Of a stretch of DNA of 64,000 nt, positions 52,223 to 61,642 are shown piece after piece. The position numbers and the translations under genes are program-made. The notes beneath the pieces are model-generated. The model was not told where the DNA came from and made no database searches. It worked only from the letters and a program-made list of their open reading frames with translations. The first letter of the stretch is position 1. Every line of letters begins with the position of its first letter. The DNA comes from Streptomyces humi (GTDB lineage Bacteria; Actinomycetota; Actinomycetes; Streptomycetales; Streptomycetaceae), in the NCBI RefSeq assembly GCF_001005085.2, contig NZ_LBMU02000015.1:1-64000 (forward strand), given 5' to 3'.

Positions 52223-53215
52223 ATGAAGATGCTCATCAACGTTCCTGAGACCGTGGTGGCGGATGCGCTGCGGGGTATCGCGGCCGCGCATCCCGATCTC
52301 GCCGTGGACGTGGAGAACCGGGTGATCGTACGACGTGACGCCCCCGTCTCCGGGCAGGTGGCGCTCGTCTCGGGCGGCGGTTCGGGGCACGAGCCGTTGC
52401 ACGGCGGATTCGTCGGTCCCGGGATGCTGTCGGCGGCCTGCCCCGGTGAGGTCTTCACCTCCCCCGTGCCGGACCAGATGGCCCGGGCCGCCGCGGCCGT
52501 GGACAGCGGGGCCGGCGTGCTGTTCATCGTGAAGAACTACACCGGTGACGTGCTCAACTTCGACATGGCGGCCGAACTCGCCGAGGACGAGGGCATCCAG
52601 GTGGCGAAGGTGCTCGTCAACGACGACGTGGCGGTCACCGACAGCCTCTACACCGCCGGCCGGCGCGGCACCGGCGCCACCCTGTTCGTGGAGAAGATCG
52701 CCGGCGCCGCCGCGGCCGAGGGGCAGCCGCTGGAGCGGGTGGAGTCCATCGGGCGTCAGGTGAACGAGAACTCCCGCAGCTTCGGGGTCGCGCTGAGCGC
52801 CTGCACCACCCCGGCCAAGGGCACCCCGACCTTCGATCTGCCGCCCGGTGAGCTGGAGTTGGGCATCGGCATCCACGGCGAGCCGGGCCGGGAGCGGCGG
52901 GCCATGATGACCTCGGGCGAGATCGCCGACTTCTCGGTCAACGCGATCCTGGAGGACATGACCCCGCGCAACCCGGTGCTGGTGCTGGTCAACGGCATGG
53001 GCGCGACCCCGCTCCTGGAACTGTACGGCTTCAACGCCGAGGTCCAGCGGGTGCTCACCGAGCGCGGGGTGACCGTGGCCCACACCCTGGTCGGCAACTA
53101 CGTCACCTCCCTGGACATGGCGGGCGCCTCGGTCACCCTCTGCCAGGTCGACGAGGACCTGCTGCGGCTGTGGGAGGCGCCGGTGAAGACCCCGGCCCTG
53201 CGCTGGGGGATGTGA
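52223..53215 (+). CDS. dhaK: Dihydroxyacetone kinase subunit DhaK
   Basis: 330 residues from ATG 52223 (AGGAGG upstream). DhaK motifs: ALVSGGGSGHEPLHGGFVG, VKNYTGDVLNFDMAAELA, and His218 in LGIGIHGEPG, the residue that binds dihydroxyacetone covalently as a hemiaminal. With DhaL it phosphorylates dihydroxyacetone using phosphate relayed from PEP via the PTS and DhaM. First gene of dhaKLM. Length is standard. Confidence 0.96.
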   Translation: MKMLINVPETVVADALRGIAAAHPDLAVDVENRVIVRRDAPVSGQVALVSGGGSGHEPLHGGFVGPGMLSAACPGEVFTSPVPDQMARAAAAVDSGAGVLFIVKNYTGDVLNFDMAAELAEDEGIQVAKVLVNDDVAVTDSLYTAGRRGTGATLFVEKIAGAAAAEGQPLERVESIGRQVNENSRSFGVALSACTTPAKGTPTFDLPPGELELGIGIHGEPGRERRAMMTSGEIADFSVNAILEDMTPRNPVLVLVNGMGATPLLELYGFNAEVQRVLTERGVTVAHTLVGNYVTSLDMAGASVTLCQVDEDLLRLWEAPVKTPALRWGM

Positions 53216-53263
53216 GCGAGCAGCAGAACCGACCCGCATCCGTACCGCACGCAAGGAGTTCCA

Positions 53264-53863
53264 GTGCTCGACGCCGAATTCTTCCGCCGCTGGATGGCGG
53301 CGACGGCCGCGTCCGTGGACCGGGAGGCGGAGCGGCTCACCGCCCTCGACTCCCCCATCGGGGACGCCGACCACGGCAGCAACCTCCAACGCGGCTTCAA
53401 GGCGGTCACGGCCGCGCTGGAGAAGGACGCCCCCGACACCCCGGGTGCCGTGCTGGCACTCGCCGGACGCACACTGATCTCCACGGTGGGCGGTGCCTCC
53501 GGACCGCTGTACGGCACGCTGTTGCGCAGTACCGGCAAGGCGCTCGGCGATGCCGCCGAGGTCGGTGAGGCGCAGTTCGCCGAGGCGCTGCGGGCCGGGG
53601 TGGACAAGGTGATGGCCCTGGGCGGGGCCGCGCCCGGGGACAAGACGATGATCGACGCCCTGGTGCCGGCCGTGGACGCGCTCGGCGAGGGTTTCGGCGC
53701 GGCGCGGGCCGCCGCCGAGGAAGGGGCCGTGGCGACGACACCGCTTCAGGCCCGCAAGGGCCGGGCGAGCTATCTCGGGGAGCGCAGCATCGGCCACCAG
53801 GACCCGGGCGCCACCTCGTCGGCGCTGCTCGTCGCGGGGCTCGAGGAGGCGGCCGGTGAGTGA
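53264..53863 (+). CDS. dhaL: Dihydroxyacetone kinase subunit DhaL
   Basis: 199 residues from GTG 53264 (AAGGAG upstream). The helical-barrel nucleotide-binding domain shows LDSPIGDADHGSNLQRGF, with the Asp residues that hold Mg2+ and ADP, and GGASGPLYGTLL plus GDKTMIDALVPAVDAL. ADP stays bound and is rephosphorylated by DhaM. It overlaps dhaM by 8 bases. Confidence 0.96.
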   Translation: MLDAEFFRRWMAATAASVDREAERLTALDSPIGDADHGSNLQRGFKAVTAALEKDAPDTPGAVLALAGRTLISTVGGASGPLYGTLLRSTGKALGDAAEVGEAQFAEALRAGVDKVMALGGAAPGDKTMIDALVPAVDALGEGFGAARAAAEEGAVATTPLQARKGRASYLGERSIGHQDPGATSSALLVAGLEEAAGE

Positions 53864-54263
53864 CGACAAGCTGGTGGGGATCGTGCTGGTGTCGCACAGC
53901 GCCGAGGTGGCGGCCTCGGTGGCGGACCTGGCGAAGGGGCTGGCGGGCGGCGTCTCGGTGCCGGTTGCCCCGGCGGGCGGCACCGAGGGCGGCGGGCTCG
54001 GCACCAGCGCCGAGCTGATCGCCGCCGCGGCCGTGTCCGTGGACCGGGGCGCGGGGGTCGCCGTCCTCACCGACCTGGGCAGCGCGGTGCTCACCGTGAA
54101 GGCGCTGCTGGCGGAGGGCGACGAACTGCCGGACGGCGCCCGCCTGGTGGACGCCCCGTTCGTGGAGGGCGCGGTCGCGGCGGTCGTCACGGCGGCCACC
54201 GGGGCCGACCTCGACGCCGTGGTGGCCGCGGCCGCCGAGGCTTACACCTACCGCAAGGTCTGA
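53856..54263 (+). CDS. dhaM: PTS-dependent phosphotransfer subunit DhaM
   Basis: 135 residues from GTG 53856, overlapping dhaL. It is a single EIIA-Man-like domain: VGIVLVSHSAEVAASVADLAKGL with phosphoacceptor His14, GLGTSAELIAAAA and VLTDLGSAVLTVKALL. The HPr and EI domains of E. coli DhaM are absent, so phosphate must come from the general PTS proteins, as in Gram-positive bacteria. Last gene of the operon; a minisatellite begins right after it. Confidence 0.95.
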   Translation: MSDDKLVGIVLVSHSAEVAASVADLAKGLAGGVSVPVAPAGGTEGGGLGTSAELIAAAAVSVDRGAGVAVLTDLGSAVLTVKALLAEGDELPDGARLVDAPFVEGAVAAVVTAATGADLDAVVAAAAEAYTYRKV

Positions 54264-54270
54264 CAGCGGT

Positions 54271-54540
54271 CGTCGTCGGCCCGTCCACGCCCCGGCGCGG
54301 GCGTCGTCGGCCCGTCCGCGCCCCGGTGCGGTCGTCGTCGGCCCGTCCGCGCCCCGGTGCGGTCGTCGTCGGCCCGTCCGCGCCCCGGTGCGGTCGTCGT
54401 CGGTCCGTCCGCGCCCCGGCGCGGGCGGGCGGCGTGGCCTCCGTGGGCCCGGCCCGCACCCTGAGCCGCGGTTGGGCGGGCGGCCGGTGCCGACTCGGCC
54501 CGCACCCTGGGCGTCGGCCGGGCGGGCGGCCGGTGCCGGC
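54271..54540. repeat. 31-bp minisatellite and 46-bp duplication after dhaM
   Basis: About five tandem copies of a 31-base unit beginning CGTCGTCGGCCCGTCCGCGC start at 54271, 54302, 54333, 54364 and 54395. Downstream, a stretch of about 46 bases containing CGGCCCGCACCCTG and GGGCGGGCGGCCGGTGCCG occurs twice (about 54447-54540). This fills the gap between the convergent dhaM and chitosanase genes. It holds no gene; long frames in it are repeat artefacts. Confidence 0.85.
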
Positions 54541-54544
54541 GGTC

Positions 54545-55231
54545 TCAGTTCACGCCGGTGAACAGGGCCGCCAGGCGCTCGCCCTCCGCCTCCGCCGTCT
54601 CACGGTCCTCGATGGGTCTGATCGCCGAGTCCCGGAAGACGATGTAGGTCACGCCGGAGGCCACCCCGCCGACCCGTGGGTCGGGGTTCACGTCCAGCCC
54701 CTTCGCGGTGGCGTAGGACGCCTCGCCGATGATGTCGCGGGGCCCGGTGTCGCCGACGACGGCGTACTGGACCCGGCCCTTGTAGATCACCGCGGCGACC
54801 GCCCCGCCCCGGACGCCGTACGCCCGGTGGTTCCAGCGGCGGCTGGAACCGGGTACGACGACATAGGGCAGCTTCTCCGCGTCGAGATGGCGGCCGTCGG
54901 ACTGCTGGAAGGCGGTGGCGGCGGAGAACGCCGGATCGGCGGCCCGGTTGCAGTGGGCGGTGACCCGGCCGTCGCAGTCGATGTCGAGGTCGGCCTTCCA
55001 GAAGACGGCCTGGTCGGTGCCGCACACGGGGACGGTGGCGGCGGTACCGGCGTCGGTGCGGAAGCGGCCCTTGGACACCTGCTTGCAGTCGTGCACCCGG
55101 GCCAGCAGATCGGTGGCGGTGATCCGGTGCCGGTCACTGTGGGCCGTGAGCGACGCGGCGGGGGTGGGCAGCGTGGTCGGGGTGAGCAGGGCGGCGCCGG
55201 CCGCGGCCAGCGTCAGCGTCTGGACACGCAC
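54545..55231 (-). CDS. Secreted GH75 chitosanase
   Basis: 228 residues from GTG 55231. Signal peptide to about residue 26 (PTPAA). The mature part carries GH75 signatures: WKADLDIDCDG (catalytic Asp), FQQSDGRHLDAEKLPYVVVPG, VIYKGRVQYAVVGDTGPRDIIGEASYATAKGLDVNPDP (catalytic Glu) and VTYIVF. GH75 enzymes cleave beta-1,4-glucosamine linkages of chitosan, first described in fungi and common in Streptomyces. It is monocistronic. A DasR-like palindrome lies about 360 bases upstream, beyond a possible small gene. Confidence 0.88.
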   Translation of the reverse strand: MRVQTLTLAAAGAALLTPTTLPTPAASLTAHSDRHRITATDLLARVHDCKQVSKGRFRTDAGTAATVPVCGTDQAVFWKADLDIDCDGRVTAHCNRAADPAFSAATAFQQSDGRHLDAEKLPYVVVPGSSRRWNHRAYGVRGGAVAAVIYKGRVQYAVVGDTGPRDIIGEASYATAKGLDVNPDPRVGGVASGVTYIVFRDSAIRPIEDRETAEAEGERLAALFTGVN

Positions 55232-55317
55232 GATGAGGGACCCTCTTTCGTGGGGGACACGGAGTCAACCGGTCCAATCTGAGGGGGCCCCGGCGCCCGG
55301 GCCAGCAGGTGAGGGCC

Positions 55318-55509
55318 TTACAGGGCCGTACGGAGCAACGAACTGACACCCTGTGAGATCCCGTCAGGGGCCGGGGCCGCCCGAGCCGGTGTCGGCCCGG
55401 ACGGCCCCGGCCGCCCGCGTCGGCGCGGGATCAGCGACGACAGCGTTCCGCGCCACAGGCGCGAACTCCCCTGTTCTCCGGGGAAGTTCGGCCGCAGTGC
55501 GGTCAGCAT
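55318..55509 (-). CDS. Possible small gene, 63 residues, strong ribosome binding site
   Basis: ATG 55509 is preceded by GGAGGAG at 6-base spacing and starts a 64-codon frame (MLTALRPNFPGEQGSSRLWR... ending SSLLRTAL). It is basic and rich in Pro, Arg and Ser, with no family I recognise. Third codon positions are GC-biased though less so than in neighbours. It lies between the chitosanase gene and the divergent Fn3 lipoprotein gene in what would otherwise be a 404-base gap. Confidence 0.4.
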   Translation of the reverse strand: MLTALRPNFPGEQGSSRLWRGTLSSLIPRRRGRPGPSGPTPARAAPAPDGISQGVSSLLRTAL

Positions 55510-55572
55510 ACGTAACTCCTCCCCGTCGTCTCCAATACGGGCCTCTTGATGTCCGCATCCCGGGCAGGTCAT

Positions 55573-55602
55573 ATTGGTCCGGAGAACGATTGGTCCGGAC
55601 CA
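55573..55602. promoter_or_regulatory. DasR-like palindrome with repeated ATTGGTCCGGA
   Basis: ATTGGTCCGGA occurs at 55573 and 55589, 16 bases apart; the second continues into the perfect palindrome TGGTCCGGACCA (55591-55602). This resembles the DasR site (ACTGGTCTAGACCAGT) with changes at the centre. It lies 34-63 bases before the Fn3 lipoprotein start and beside a chitosanase gene, fitting control by aminosugar status. Confidence 0.5.
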
Positions 55603-55635
55603 TTGCCGTACTGCCGTCCCCGGGGAGGCGGAACC

Positions 55636-56595
55636 GTGCGCCGTGTCGTCGTCCTGGTCTGTGCGCTGCTGTTCCTGACGTCGTGCGGCCCGCGTGGCGC
55701 CGACGGGGACAGCGGCAGGCTGCCCGGTGCCCCGGCCGGGGTCACCGCGGCGGCCGGCAGCGCCACCAGCGTGCACGTCATGTGGAACGCGCTGCCGGAC
55801 AGTGCGGGGGTACGCGGCTACGAGGTGTATCGCGGCACCACGAAGGTCGAAGAGGTACCGGGGTCCCAGCACATGGTGGACGTCGTCAGGCTCAGGCCGT
55901 CCACCGCGTACGCGTTCTCCGTGCGGGCCCGGGGCGGCGACGGCAGCCTCGGGCCGCGCAGCCGCGAGGTGCGGGCGACCACACCGGCGTTGGTCGCGGC
56001 GGACCGGTCGGCGCCGACGCGCCCGGTACGACCGGGCGGACGCGCCGTGGGCAGCCGCGCGGTGCAGCTGTCCTGGGGCGCCGCCACCGACGACCGGGCG
56101 GTGTTGTCGTACGACGTCTACCAGGGCGACGCGAAGATCCACAGTGTGGGCGGGAACCAGACAGCCACCGTGGTGACGGGACTGCGTCCGGGGACGCGCT
56201 ATGTGTTCACCGTCCGGGCCCGGGACGCGGCCGGGAACCTCTCGCCCGCGAGCGCGGCGGTGCGCCTGACCACACCGGGCACCGACGACGGCCGGGCCAC
56301 CGCGCCCACCGGGTTCACCGCGAGGAGCCACGAGAAGAGCGGGGCATACTACCTGGATCTGGCCTGGGATCCGCCGCGGGTGGACGGGGTGATCACGGAG
56401 TACCAGATCCGGCTCGACGCGGCGACGACCACCTCACTGGTATGGGGCGGGACCCCGCCCACGGGCCGCTCGGCCTACAGCTTCTATGTGGGGCGGGACC
56501 ATGGAGTCGGGCACCATGTGCGGCTGCGGGCGCGGTTGCCGGACGGGACGTGGGGCGGGTGGTCGGCGGTGCGGTCGGTGACGACGGGGGCCTGA
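55636..56595 (+). CDS. Secreted lipoprotein with three fibronectin type III domains
   Basis: 319 residues from GTG 55636, after GGGGAGG. Signal peptide with lipobox L-T-S-C (Cys near 17). Two clear Fn3 domains follow (APAGVTAAAGSATSVHVMWNALPD...YEVYRG and RAVQLSWGAATDD...YDVYQG...GLRPGTRYVFTVRARDAAGNLSPAS), then a third, more diverged one with LAWDPPRVDGVITEYQIRL. No catalytic domain is present. Fn3 lipoproteins of this kind are thought to aid surface polysaccharide binding. Neighbouring chitosanase and the DasR-like site suggest a link with aminosugar polymers. Confidence 0.85.
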   Translation: MRRVVVLVCALLFLTSCGPRGADGDSGRLPGAPAGVTAAAGSATSVHVMWNALPDSAGVRGYEVYRGTTKVEEVPGSQHMVDVVRLRPSTAYAFSVRARGGDGSLGPRSREVRATTPALVAADRSAPTRPVRPGGRAVGSRAVQLSWGAATDDRAVLSYDVYQGDAKIHSVGGNQTATVVTGLRPGTRYVFTVRARDAAGNLSPASAAVRLTTPGTDDGRATAPTGFTARSHEKSGAYYLDLAWDPPRVDGVITEYQIRLDAATTTSLVWGGTPPTGRSAYSFYVGRDHGVGHHVRLRARLPDGTWGGWSAVRSVTTGA

Positions 56596-56762
56596 GGCGC
56601 ATCCCGGCCTGGGCCGGACGGATGAAGAGATCACCTGACCGGGCGCCTGCGCGTGCGCGGCGGTCCGCGGCCGCTTTCGCTGAACCTGAGGCAGCACGGG
56701 GCTTCCCCGATCCTCGGCGGCGCAAGGGACGTTCCGCCAACCGTGCCGCCGGAGGGCAGCCC

Positions 56763-57323
56763 ATGCGCACTACCCGACGTCTCGTCCGCTCCGGCCTGAC
56801 CCTGGCGGCCGCCGCCGCGCTCCCGGCCTGGCTCGCGGGCCCGTCCGCCGCGGTCTCGGGCATCTCGGTGAGCACCACCGGCACCACGGTCTCGGTGGTC
56901 ACCAGCGCCTGTACCCAGAACAACGGCAGCTGGGGCAACGCCTCGCTGCTCAACAGCGCTCAGAGCTCGTTCGCCCAGGGGCGGCAGGCGGCGCTGGCGG
57001 GCACCACGGTGAGCCAGTCGGCCGCCTGGTCCGGCGTGTCACCTGGCACCTACACGGTGGTCGTCGTCTGCTCCAACGGCGGTACGGCCGGCAACCAGTC
57101 GGTGATCGTCTCGGCCGCGGCCGCGCCGCCCGCCCCGACCGTCCCGACCACTTCCTCCACCAGCAGGTCCGCCGCGCCCTCCCGGGGCGTGATGGGCGGT
57201 CTGGGCGGCGCCGCCCGCGACTACGGCCCGCTGACGCTCGGCATCGGAGCGGCGCTGGTCGGCTCGGGTGTCATCGCCGCGGGCTGGTACCTGCGCAAGC
57301 GCTCGAAGCCGTACCGGCTCTGA
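56763..57323 (+). CDS. Secreted, C-terminally membrane-anchored protein of unknown function
   Basis: 186 residues from ATG 56763. Signal peptide to about residue 30 (GPSAAVS); a Ser/Thr/Val-rich beta-type domain (ISVSTTGTTVSVVTSACTQNNGSWGNASLL, with one Cys pair); a Pro/Thr/Ser linker (about 122-145); and a C-terminal transmembrane helix (about 158-177) with basic tail RKRSKPYRL. The architecture is that of a wall- or membrane-anchored surface protein, but there is no LPxTG sortase motif. Function unknown. Converges with the PadR gene, 6 bases between stops. Confidence 0.75.
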   Translation: MRTTRRLVRSGLTLAAAAALPAWLAGPSAAVSGISVSTTGTTVSVVTSACTQNNGSWGNASLLNSAQSSFAQGRQAALAGTTVSQSAAWSGVSPGTYTVVVVCSNGGTAGNQSVIVSAAAAPPAPTVPTTSSTSRSAAPSRGVMGGLGGAARDYGPLTLGIGAALVGSGVIAAGWYLRKRSKPYRL

Positions 57324-57329
57324 CCCGGC

Positions 57330-57872
57330 TCAGCGGTCGGGGAGTTCACCGAGCTCCCCGATGGCGTGGGTGAGCCACCGCGTCCAGAACGTCTCCAGGT
57401 CGATGCCGGCCCGTAGCACCAGGTGCCGCAGGCGGTCCTCGGGGGTGTCCTTGCCGGGCGGGAAGTCGCGGCGCTGGATCTCCTCGTACTCGGCCAACTG
57501 CACCTGGTGCAACTCCAGATGGCGGCGCAGGTCGGCTTCCAGGCCGGCCGTGCCGACCACCGCGGCGGCGCGCAGCCGCAGCAGCATGACGTCCCGGAGG
57601 GGCTTGGGTTCCTGGGCGGTGGCGGTCCAGCGGGCCAGCTCGGCGCGGCCCGCGGGCAGGACCTCGTAGCTCTTCTTCTGCCCACGGGCCGGCTGCTCGG
57701 CCGGCAGGGTGCGGATGTAGCCCTCGGTCTCCAGTCTTCCCAGCTCGCGATAGATCTGCTGGTGCGTCGCCGACCAGAAGTACCCGATCGACCTGTCGAA
57801 CCTGCGGGTCAGCTCCAGCCCCGACGACGGCTTCTCGAGCAGGGCGGTGAGGATCGCGTGCGGGAGTGACAT
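57330..57872 (-). CDS. PadR-family transcriptional regulator
   Basis: 180 residues from ATG 57872. The winged HTH lies at residues 1-75 (HAILTALLEKPSSGLELTRRFDRSIGYFWSATHQQIYRELGRLETEGYI), followed by the Vir_C-like dimerisation helices (PLRDVMLLRLRAAAVVG...HHLELHQVQLAEYEEIQ-type). It follows fadH after 22 bases and is co-transcribed, so it probably represses its own operon from a site upstream of fadH, such as the palindrome at 59967. Confidence 0.92.
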   Translation of the reverse strand: MSLPHAILTALLEKPSSGLELTRRFDRSIGYFWSATHQQIYRELGRLETEGYIRTLPAEQPARGQKKSYEVLPAGRAELARWTATAQEPKPLRDVMLLRLRAAAVVGTAGLEADLRRHLELHQVQLAEYEEIQRRDFPPGKDTPEDRLRHLVLRAGIDLETFWTRWLTHAIGELGELPDR

Positions 57873-57894
57873 GGGCTCATCCTAGGAACAGCGC

Positions 57895-60420
<2,526 letters not shown>

Positions 60421-60527
60421 TCATGGCGATGGCGCGGTGTCACGGGTTCCCCCGCGAACCGCGCCATGCCAACAGAAAAGCACCGATTCCCGGGCGCCGC
60501 ACCACCCGCCGCCGCCCCCGGGGCGGC

Positions 60528-61400
60528 TCAGCCCCGGGTGAACTTGTACGTCTTGCTGTCCGTGAGGACGCAGAAGCCCGGCGACATCACGATGACGCGC
60601 AGGGTGGCGGTGCGCCGGTCGTAGTCGATGCCCTCGGCCTCGAACGTGCCCGAGCAGGAGCTGCGCAGCGGGAGCCGGCGCAGCGCGGTGACGCGACCGG
60701 TGACGTCGGCGGCGCCGGGCTGCGCGGACAGGTCGACCTGGAGCAGCGGCTTGGTGTAGCCGAAGAGACTGCCGTCCGGGTCGTCCGAGGAGCACAGCAG
60801 CGTGGTGGGACCGGAGAAGTCGCAGCCCTGTACGTCGCGTACGGCGTGGTCCAGGTTCACGACGGACGCCAGCGGAAGGTTCGCGGACGGCGAGGTGCCG
60901 GCGTTGGCGCCGGGCGTCGGGAGGACCAGGAAGCGGGTCATGGTGCCGTACTCGCCGGAGAGCATGTACTGGCTGTCGGGCGAGATCGCGTCCCACGAGT
61001 TGTTGAGGGCCTCGCCGGGGGCGAGCGTGTGGACGTACTCCGACCAGGTGCCGTCCGGGGCCTGCACCCGGTACATCTTGGCGGTGCCGGAGTCCGCCTG
61101 GTACGGCTCGACGTAGTAGCCGTCGTAGGACTCGTCGGGGTCGCCGACGTGGTTCCAGCCGCGACCGGAGACGCCGACCGGGATGGTGCCGATGCCGGTG
61201 TACCGGTTGGGGCTGTTCGCGGGGACCTCGACCGAGGTCAGTCCCTGGCTCTCGGTGAGCGGATCGGCGCGGTCGGAACCGGTCTCGGTCCAGGTGTCGG
61301 CGGCGGAGGCCGGGGCGGCGGTGGCGAGGACCGCGGTGGTGGCGAGGGCGACCAGGGCGGTCAGCCCCGCGCGACAACGTTGCCGGGTGGACGCGGGCAT
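60528..61400 (-). CDS. Secreted protein of unknown function
   Basis: 290 residues from ATG 61400 (GAGGAG upstream). Signal peptide to about residue 34 (APASAAD). The mature part looks like a beta-rich, possibly propeller-type domain (TGIGTIPVGVSGRGWNHVGDPDESYDGYYVEPYQ, GTAKMYRVQAPDGTWSEYVHTLAPGE, DSQYMLSGEYGTMTRFLVLPTPG) with four cysteines in the C-terminal half. No catalytic motif is recognised. A GGTCATGTACAGACCAATGAC stretch (61469-61489) upstream resembles half a DasR site. Confidence 0.75.
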   Translation of the reverse strand: MPASTRQRCRAGLTALVALATTAVLATAAPASAADTWTETGSDRADPLTESQGLTSVEVPANSPNRYTGIGTIPVGVSGRGWNHVGDPDESYDGYYVEPYQADSGTAKMYRVQAPDGTWSEYVHTLAPGEALNNSWDAISPDSQYMLSGEYGTMTRFLVLPTPGANAGTSPSANLPLASVVNLDHAVRDVQGCDFSGPTTLLCSSDDPDGSLFGYTKPLLQVDLSAQPGAADVTGRVTALRRLPLRSSCSGTFEAEGIDYDRRTATLRVIVMSPGFCVLTDSKTYKFTRG

Positions 61401-61642
61401 GGCGGCCTGCTCCTCGGTGACTGGGGGGTGGGTGTGCGCGCGTCGGTCAGTCTGGCGTGCACCTGACGGTCATGTACAGACCAATGACGGAAACGGGAAA
61501 GTGAACTCGCGCCCCTGCCGCCCCGGTGGTTACTTCGCCATGAGGACGGCGCGGTGACGAGAGAGGGTGGAAAAGTCGGCGGCGACGTCGGAGAGTCGGG
61601 TGTGAGCGCGATAGAACAAGGGGAGTCGGCACGGGGGACGAC

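Noticed and set aside
55509..55572. N-terminal zinc-ribbon extension (MTCPGCGHQ...) of the small gene at 55318
   Set aside because: The extension has no ribosome binding site, contains a TTA codon and AT-rich third positions, and covers the strong GGAGGAG site of the shorter frame.
61469..61489. DasR site upstream of the secreted unknown gene
   Set aside because: Only the TGGTCT half matches; the other half is too diverged to call as a separate site.
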